A stretch of 64,000 nucleotides of DNA from contig JACRLX010000002.1 of the NCBI GenBank assembly GCA_016235165.1, positions 124,001 to 188,000 of the forward strand, read 5' to 3'. Both the position numbers and the translations under genes were made by a program. Under the pieces are notes generated by a model. The model did no database searches. It was not told the DNA's origin and saw nothing but the letters and a program-made list of their open reading frames with translations. Below are positions 58,960-64,000 of the stretch, piece after piece (positions within the stretch are counted from its first letter, which is position 1; the number at the start of each line of letters is the position of its first letter). Source of the stretch: Rhodocyclales bacterium (GTDB lineage Bacteria > Pseudomonadota > Gammaproteobacteria > Burkholderiales > Rhodocyclaceae).

Positions 58960-59958
58960 ATGCGCGTCCGTTTGCTGGCCGTATTGGCGTATGCGTTGAT
59001 CGAAGTCCTGCCAGTCGGTGCATTCGCCTCCACCAAGGGGCCGGATGGCAGGGCGATATACAACTTCCGCTGTTATTTTTGCCACGGCTATTCGGGCAAT
59101 GCCAAAACCGTTGCTTCAAGTTTCCTGATCCCGCCGCCTGCGGATTTCACCCGCGCCTCGCCAAACGATCTGACGGTGTCGAAGATCGAGGAAGCCCTGC
59201 GTCATGGCAGGCCGGGAACCGCCATGAAATCCTTTGCCTCGATTATCGACGAGGCTGAAATCAAGGCTGTCGCTGCGTTCGTGCACGACGAATTCGTGGT
59301 TCGCAAGGCCGTCAATACGCGATATCACACCCCTGAAAACGGATGGCCGGACCACCAGCGCCACGCCGCCGCATTTCCCTTCGCCACTGGCGAAATTGGT
59401 TTGGACCAGCCCTGGGAGTCGCTTACTCCGGAGCAGGCGCGCGGCAGGCGGCTGTTCATGGAAACCTGCATAACCTGCCATGATCGCGGCACGAAGGATC
59501 ACCAAGATATCGCCTGGGACAGTCGGCCGGTATCCTTCCCACGCAACAATTTTTCCTTCACCGTGCCGCCAACGCCGGACATGCTGGCGAGCGCCAGCCC
59601 ATATGCGATGCACGACGTTCGTCCCCGGGCGAAGGGACTCAGCCGCTCCGAACGCCGCGGGGAAAAGCTCTTTCAGGCGAATTGCGCCTTTTGCCACGCC
59701 GCCGACGGAACCGGCAAGAACTGGATCGGCAGCTTCCTCGAACCCCACCCACGCAACCTTCGCGATCCGGCAATCATGTCCGGCATGAGCAGGCAACGCT
59801 TCATTCAGGCCGTGGGCGAAGGCTTGGCCAATACCTCCATGCCAGCGTGGAAGCAAGTACTCAAATCTGGAGAGATTTCGGACATTGCGGACTATGTAAG
59901 CCGGGTTTTCCATCCGCTGTCGAAAAGCCAGGGCAAGGCAGTCGGCACACAGGACTGA
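58960..59958 (+). CDS. Trihaem c-type cytochrome
   Basis: The 332-residue exported protein has CYFCHGYSGNA, TCITCHDRGTKD and NCAFCHAADGTGK, with Met ligand candidates in GTAMKSF and NTSMPAWKQ. It resembles its upstream neighbour, but the middle domain is longer and diverged. Starts 11 bases after the previous stop, so co-transcribed. Confidence 0.9.
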   Translation: MRVRLLAVLAYALIEVLPVGAFASTKGPDGRAIYNFRCYFCHGYSGNAKTVASSFLIPPPADFTRASPNDLTVSKIEEALRHGRPGTAMKSFASIIDEAEIKAVAAFVHDEFVVRKAVNTRYHTPENGWPDHQRHAAAFPFATGEIGLDQPWESLTPEQARGRRLFMETCITCHDRGTKDHQDIAWDSRPVSFPRNNFSFTVPPTPDMLASASPYAMHDVRPRAKGLSRSERRGEKLFQANCAFCHAADGTGKNWIGSFLEPHPRNLRDPAIMSGMSRQRFIQAVGEGLANTSMPAWKQVLKSGEISDIADYVSRVFHPLSKSQGKAVGTQD

Positions 59959-59963
59959 TCACC

Positions 59964-60758
59964 GTGTCCACCGCGCCGACTTTCGCCCTGTTAGCCTGCA
60001 CAAGCTTGTTGGCGGGTTGCGCAGCCCCGGGCATGACGCATCCGGCCGGTCCGCAAAAGCCTTCGGCCAGTACGCCGCACCAGACAAGCGTCGAAATGGT
60101 GTTCTGGCGCTTTTCCGACCTCGCAGGAGTAGACCAGCGCGCGGTGTTGCTTCGAAGCTCAAAAGGGGTCTACGGCACCATCGACACCGCAGTCGTCCGC
60201 CGTATGCTTGAAATCGGCGAGCGCATGTTCCGCAACGACCAGTCCGGATCGCACCCCGAACTCGTCCTGTTGGCATCTGGAGGGGTAAACGGCTTTGCTT
60301 TCCATGCCGGCGAACAGGCGACGATTGCCGTCAGTCGAGGCATGATCGATCTCCTGGCCAACGACGATGACGCCTGGGCTGCTCTGATCGGCCACGAACT
60401 GGCTCATCTGCGCCTGGAACACATCCGCAAGCGGATTGATCGGCGCCAGCGTGATGAAACCTTAAGCTCGGTGGCGGGGGCCATGCTTTCGGCGATTGGC
60501 CTACCCTTCGCCAGTCTGGCCACCGATGTGACGGCAACACTGGCCGACCGGGCGTTCAGCCGCGACGACGAACGCGATGCCGATCGCGTTGGCATGGAAT
60601 ACATGCGACAGGCCGGCTTCGATATCGAGGGTGCTGTGCGCTTGCAACAGAAACTGCTGCATGCGGGAGCCGACGGCCCGCTGTCCTTTTTAAGCACGCA
60701 TCCGGGAGGCGAAGAACGCATCACCAACCTGCGCCGCCTGATGCAGGCCAGCCACTAA
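59964..60758 (+). CDS. M48-family metalloprotease lipoprotein
   Basis: The 264-residue product has a lipobox (LLACTSLLAGC) and the zinc site LIGHELAHLRLEH (HExxH) with the downstream Glu in RDDERDADRVGMEYM. M48 lipoproteins such as LoiP/BepA act on outer-membrane proteins. GTG 59964 starts 5 bases after the previous stop with AGGA upstream. Inclusion in a cytochrome operon suggests quality control or processing of the conduit. Confidence 0.9.
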   Translation: MSTAPTFALLACTSLLAGCAAPGMTHPAGPQKPSASTPHQTSVEMVFWRFSDLAGVDQRAVLLRSSKGVYGTIDTAVVRRMLEIGERMFRNDQSGSHPELVLLASGGVNGFAFHAGEQATIAVSRGMIDLLANDDDAWAALIGHELAHLRLEHIRKRIDRRQRDETLSSVAGAMLSAIGLPFASLATDVTATLADRAFSRDDERDADRVGMEYMRQAGFDIEGAVRLQQKLLHAGADGPLSFLSTHPGGEERITNLRRLMQASH

Positions 60759-60795
60759 ACCGATTACGTGCCCCATAGGAACAGGAGACACTGCA

Positions 60796-61407
60796 ATGCG
60801 CCCCCAAACCATCGCCTGCCTTCTTTTGTATGGCCTGAGCCTCGTATCGGCGAACCCCGGCGCCACGGCAGCCACGCCGGATCGTATCGCGTCGATTGCC
60901 AGCGAGCGCTGCGAAGCCTGTCACGGTGTGGGCGGTCAGGGAAACAACAGCATGTTTCCCAAGCTGAGCGGGCAAAACGAAGCCTACCTGGTGCAGCAGA
61001 TGTTCAACTTCAAGAGCCGTGCCAGGCGCAGTTCGGTCATGGAGCCCCAACTCGCCGACCTCAGCGGCGAGGATATCGTTTTGCTCGCACGGCATTTCAG
61101 CAACCGTGCGCTGCGCGGCACGCCCGCCAGCGACCCCCAGCTCGCCACCATGGGCCGGAAAATCTATGCAGAAGGCAATCCTGCCAGTGGCGTCGCCGCT
61201 TGCCATGTATGCCACGGCCCCGCGGCGCACGGCGGGCAGATGTTGCCGCGCCTTGCCGGACAGCATGCCGAATACCTTGAGTTGCAGTTGCGCCGCTTCA
61301 TCGAGCGCTCGCGCACAACGGACCAGACCCTGATGCATTCGGTGGCGATGCGAATGACCGATGAGGAGATACGCGCCGTCAGCCACTACCTCTCGGGATT
61401 GAACTGA
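60796..61407 (+). CDS. Dihaem cytochrome c4-like
   Basis: The 203-residue exported protein has ERCEACHGVGGQGNNS and CHVCHGPAAHGG about 83 residues apart, with c4-type segments FPKLSGQNEAYLVQQM and LPRLAGQHAEYLELQL repeated after each haem. Signal peptide LLLYGLSLVSANPGATA. ATG 60796. Dihaem c4 proteins shuttle electrons between the inner-membrane complex and terminal acceptors. Confidence 0.93.
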   Translation: MRPQTIACLLLYGLSLVSANPGATAATPDRIASIASERCEACHGVGGQGNNSMFPKLSGQNEAYLVQQMFNFKSRARRSSVMEPQLADLSGEDIVLLARHFSNRALRGTPASDPQLATMGRKIYAEGNPASGVAACHVCHGPAAHGGQMLPRLAGQHAEYLELQLRRFIERSRTTDQTLMHSVAMRMTDEEIRAVSHYLSGLN

Positions 61408-61433
61408 GGCAACTCCGCAGGCGGCACCCGGAA

Positions 61434-61925
61434 ATGAAAACACTGCTCATAGTGTTTCACTCCACCACCGGCGGCACGCGCCAAATGGTCGAGGCACTGG
61501 CGGCCGGCGCGAAGCGGGAGCCCGCGGTCGAAACCAGATTGCTCGCCGCCCCGGCGACACAGGCCAGCGACGTGCTCGATGCCGCCGGCTATGTATTTGC
61601 CACACCGGAAAACCTGGCCGCGATCTCCGGGCTGATGAAGGATTTCTTCGACCGCTGCTATTACCCCGCGCTCGACAGAATCAACGGGCGTCCCTACCTG
61701 TCCTTGATCTGCGCAGGCAGCGACGGCAGCAATGCCGCGCGACAGATCTCCCGCATTGCCACCGGGTGGCGGCTACGCGAGATTGCCGACCCGCTCATCG
61801 TATGCACCCGAGCCCAGACTCCGGAGGCCATCCTGGCACCCAAATCGATCGAGGCAGCCGATCTGGCACGCTGCCGGGAACTGGGCATGCAGTTCGCGAC
61901 CGGTATTGCGCTGGGGATTTATTGA
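61434..61925 (+). CDS. Flavodoxin-like protein
   Basis: The 163-residue cytoplasmic protein has the FMN phosphate loop VFHSTTGGTRQMVEALAAGA and an FATPENLAAISGLMKDFFDR segment as in flavodoxin/WrbA-like folds. It is small, without extra domains. Redox role unknown. Follows the c4-like gene by 26 bases on the same strand and converges on lysC. Confidence 0.85.
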   Translation: MKTLLIVFHSTTGGTRQMVEALAAGAKREPAVETRLLAAPATQASDVLDAAGYVFATPENLAAISGLMKDFFDRCYYPALDRINGRPYLSLICAGSDGSNAARQISRIATGWRLREIADPLIVCTRAQTPEAILAPKSIEAADLARCRELGMQFATGIALGIY

Positions 61926-61933
61926 GGAGAATC

Positions 61934-61970
61934 CCGGCTCGCAACCGCCGTGGGGAAGCCGTCGAGCCGG
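61934..61970. terminator. Inverted repeat between convergent flavodoxin and lysC genes
   Basis: CCGGCTCG (61934-61941) pairs perfectly with CGAGCCGG (61963-61970) in the space between two stops. A short A-rich tail follows. Bidirectional termination is likely but there is no strong U-tract. Confidence 0.45.
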
Positions 61971-61974
61971 AAAA

Positions 61975-63210
61975 TCAGGCCTGGTCCAAGCCGAAGGCCC
62001 GATGCAGGACGCGCACCGCAAGTTCCAGGTACTTCTCGTCAACCACGACCGATATCTTGATCTCGGAGGTGGAAATCATCTGGATATTGATGCCCTCTTC
62101 GGCCAGGGTACGGAACATCTTGCTGGCGACGCCCGGATGCGAACGCATGCCGACTCCTACCGCGGAGACCTTGCAGATCTTGTTGTCGCCTTCCACGGCA
62201 CGAGCGCCGACGTGCGGCTGAATTTGCTCTTCGAGCATTTTCTTGGTACGAACAAAATCGCCCCGGTTGACCGTGAACGAAAAGTCCGTCGTTCCATCGT
62301 GGCCGACGTTCTGGATGATCATGTCCACATCGATGTTGTTTTCGGCGATCGGACCGAGGATCTGGTAGGCAATGCCGGGACGATCGGGCACGCCGAGTAC
62401 GGTCAGCTTGGCTTCGTCGCGATTGAAAGCGATGCCGGAAATGATCGGTTGTTCCATGTTCTTGTCTTCCTCGAAAGTAATCAGCGTGCCAGAGGTTTCC
62501 TGTCCTTCTTCCTCAAGACTCGACAGCACGCGCAGCTTGACCTTGTATTTGCCGGCGAATTCGACCGAGCGGATTTGCAGCACCTTGGAGCCGAGGCTGG
62601 CCATTTCCAGCATTTCCTCGAAGGTGACGCGCTCCAGCTTGCGCGCCTCGGGAACGATGCGTGGATCGGTGGTGTAGACGCCATCGACATCGGTGTAGAT
62701 CTGGCATTCGTCGGCACCGAGCGCCGCCGCCAGGGCAACGCCGGAGGTATCCGAACCGCCGCGACCAAGGGTGGTGATGTTGCCAACTTCATCCACCCCC
62801 TGGAATCCGGCGACGATGACCACGGTACCCCGATCGAGGTCGCGCCGCATGTTGACGTCGTCGATATGGAGAATGCGGGCCTTGGTGTGCGTCGAATCGG
62901 TCAGCACCTTGACCTGGCCGCCAGTGTAGCTGCGCGCATCGACGCCGATATCCTTGAGTGCCATTGCCAGCAGGGCGATCGTCACCTGCTCGCCGGTCGA
63001 CACCATGACGTCGAGCTCGCGCGCGTCAGGCTGCGGCGAAACATCCTTGGCCAGCGCAATCAGGCGGTTGGTTTCGCCACTCATGGCCGAAACCACGACC
63101 ACCAGGTGGTGCCCCTGTGCCTTCCAGCGCGCAACGCGTCGGGCCACGTTGCGGATGCGCTCCGCCGAGCCCATCGAGGTGCCGCCGTACTTCTGAACGA
63201 TCAAAGCCAT
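61975..63210 (-). CDS. lysC: Aspartokinase
   Basis: Phosphorylates aspartate, first step to lysine, threonine and methionine. The 411-residue product has [15 protein letters not shown] at the N terminus, [14 protein letters not shown], the [16 protein letters not shown] nucleotide segment, and two C-terminal ACT domains ([39 protein letters not shown]) for feedback control. Standard length. Clearly housekeeping and marks the end of the cytochrome region. Confidence 0.96.
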   Translation of the reverse strand: MALIVQKYGGTSMGSAERIRNVARRVARWKAQGHHLVVVVSAMSGETNRLIALAKDVSPQPDARELDVMVSTGEQVTIALLAMALKDIGVDARSYTGGQVKVLTDSTHTKARILHIDDVNMRRDLDRGTVVIVAGFQGVDEVGNITTLGRGGSDTSGVALAAALGADECQIYTDVDGVYTTDPRIVPEARKLERVTFEEMLEMASLGSKVLQIRSVEFAGKYKVKLRVLSSLEEEGQETSGTLITFEEDKNMEQPIISGIAFNRDEAKLTVLGVPDRPGIAYQILGPIAENNIDVDMIIQNVGHDGTTDFSFTVNRGDFVRTKKMLEEQIQPHVGARAVEGDNKICKVSAVGVGMRSHPGVASKMFRTLAEEGINIQMISTSEIKISVVVDEKYLELAVRVLHRAFGLDQA

Positions 63211-63301
63211 TGCCGTGATGAGTCAAACGAGTTGGAAAAGTCAAATTTTACCCGAGGTCGCGCGTGGATAAAGCCTGTTGCGACCATGAAGGATGAGGCA
63301 T

Positions 63302-64000
63302 TCAGGGGCTGACGTGCACCCGCAGGCCGCATCGAAGGAGCCGGGTGGCGAACGCATCCAGCCAAGTCGCGTCGAGCCGCCCGAGCCGGGGCGCCTCCGC
63401 CTGCATGGAAGGCCGCGCCAGGCCGTAAAGATGTACTCCGGCAAGACGCGGTGCGACCGGCTCAAGCAGATGCAGGTAGGACTGCAACTCCGCCTCGTCC
63501 GGAGGTTTTCCGTCAACGGAAAACAGGCAGGTCTGAACCCAGGTCGGCGCCAGTTCCGTGCAGCGGATCAGGCGCCTTTGGACACTCTCCGGACGGATCC
63601 GGCTGCCATTGATACGCGCCAGGCCGGGGCCGGTCGCGGTATCCACCTTGAACCAGACTTCACCGCCACCACGACCTATCCGCGATATCCCGGCCTGGAC
63701 ATGCTTGCGATCGAGGAGGCTGCCGTTGGTGATCAGGCGCACCGGCAACTTCCCGCCTTGACCATGGGCATGCAGGCATCGCACGACGAGTTCGACAGCG
63801 AGATCGAACTCGTCGGCGCTGGTCGGCTCGCCGTTTCCGGAAAACGCCAGATCAACCAATCGGCGCGCACCTTCCGGTACGTGTTTCAGCATCAAATCGC
63901 CGTTGATCGCCCAGCCCAGGAATCGGTCAAGCTCGAATTCCAGCAACGCCAGATCGAGCGCCGGTGCCCCCCCCCTCACCAGCCCGGGCACCTGGCAATA
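63302..64000 (-). CDS. Radical SAM protein, C-terminal part (runs off the right edge)
   Basis: 232 residues are visible. The product starts inside what should be the radical SAM core (the final Cys of a CxxxCxxC motif may be the first visible Cys, YCQVPG), then LAFSGNGEPTSADEFDLAVE, LITNGSLLDRKHV and VWFKVDTATGPGLARINGS. The FSGNGEPT segment is a common radical SAM loop. The specific function is unknown without the N terminus. Confidence 0.85.
   Translation of the reverse strand, partial: YCQVPGLVRGGAPALDLALLEFELDRFLGWAINGDLMLKHVPEGARRLVDLAFSGNGEPTSADEFDLAVELVVRCLHAHGQGGKLPVRLITNGSLLDRKHVQAGISRIGRGGGEVWFKVDTATGPGLARINGSRIRPESVQRRLIRCTELAPTWVQTCLFSVDGKPPDEAELQSYLHLLEPVAPRLAGVHLYGLARPSMQAEAPRLGRLDATWLDAFATRLLRCGLRVHVSP

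Overview
The window is GC-rich chromosomal DNA, most likely from a betaproteobacterium (Rhodocyclales/Nitrosomonadales-like). This is inferred from gene content: a partial gltX, tRNA-Val, a Ccm system, lysC, HiPIP and a very large number of c-type cytochromes. Sixteen proteins carry at least one CxxCH haem motif, with 43 haem sites in total by eye. That points to an anaerobic or facultative organism that moves electrons to or from extracellular substrates. No species can be named from the sequence.

Layout. (1) 1-618: 5' part of gltX on the minus strand. (2) 719-12410: an 11.7 kb mobile element integrated in the 3' end of an intact tRNA-Val(CAC), bounded by a perfect 45-bp direct repeat. It has a tyrosine integrase, two small exported proteins, and a long minus-strand operon: AlpA-type regulator, replication-like protein, TraD-like protein, MobA/MobL relaxase with an LPD7 domain and a nested small gene, then IncI-type TraX, DotA/TraY and PilM-like proteins. 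No coupling protein or secretion ATPase is present, so it looks mobilizable rather than self-transmissible. (3) 12481-17872: two signalling enzymes, an adenylate cyclase with a haemerythrin-like domain and a PAS/GAF/GGDEF/EAL protein with an apparently degenerate EAL domain. (4) 18163-26708: a sensor kinase and sigma-54 response regulator at the head of an electron-transfer gene set (Sel1 protein, monohaem cytochrome, two beta-propellers, trihaem cytochrome, lipoprotein, HiPIP). (5) 26759-33823: cytochrome c maturation, in transcription order ccsB, an oxidase-like membrane protein, a TPR protein, ccmF, ccmG, ccmH, ccmI; a ResB-like partner lies at 36-37 kb. (6) 33909-42513: a dihaem cytochrome, a membrane spermidine-synthase-like protein, and a translationally coupled GT9 / DegT aminotransferase / radical SAM / ResB set, plus a GT87-like protein. 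(7) 42519-61407: the main feature, a multihaem cytochrome locus. (8) 61434-64000: flavodoxin-like protein, lysC and a partial radical SAM gene.

The multihaem locus contains three related OmcE-like cytochromes: a tetrahaem at 54067-54930, a second tetrahaem at 56401-57186, and an 11-haem protein at 42519-45185 whose first part has the OmcE-like layout. Around them are three propeller lipoproteins, a large outer-membrane beta-barrel, a PpiC/SurA-type prolyl isomerase, duplicated pairs of trihaem c7-like carriers, a coiled-coil periplasmic protein, monohaem and trihaem cytochromes and an M48 lipoprotein protease. I infer an extracellular cytochrome filament (nanowire) and porin-cytochrome conduit: small periplasmic cytochromes carry electrons to an outer-membrane complex, and OmcE-like subunits extend outside. 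Three GG-N10-GC sigma-54-like promoter candidates sit in this locus, and a sigma-54 activator is encoded at 23137-24504.
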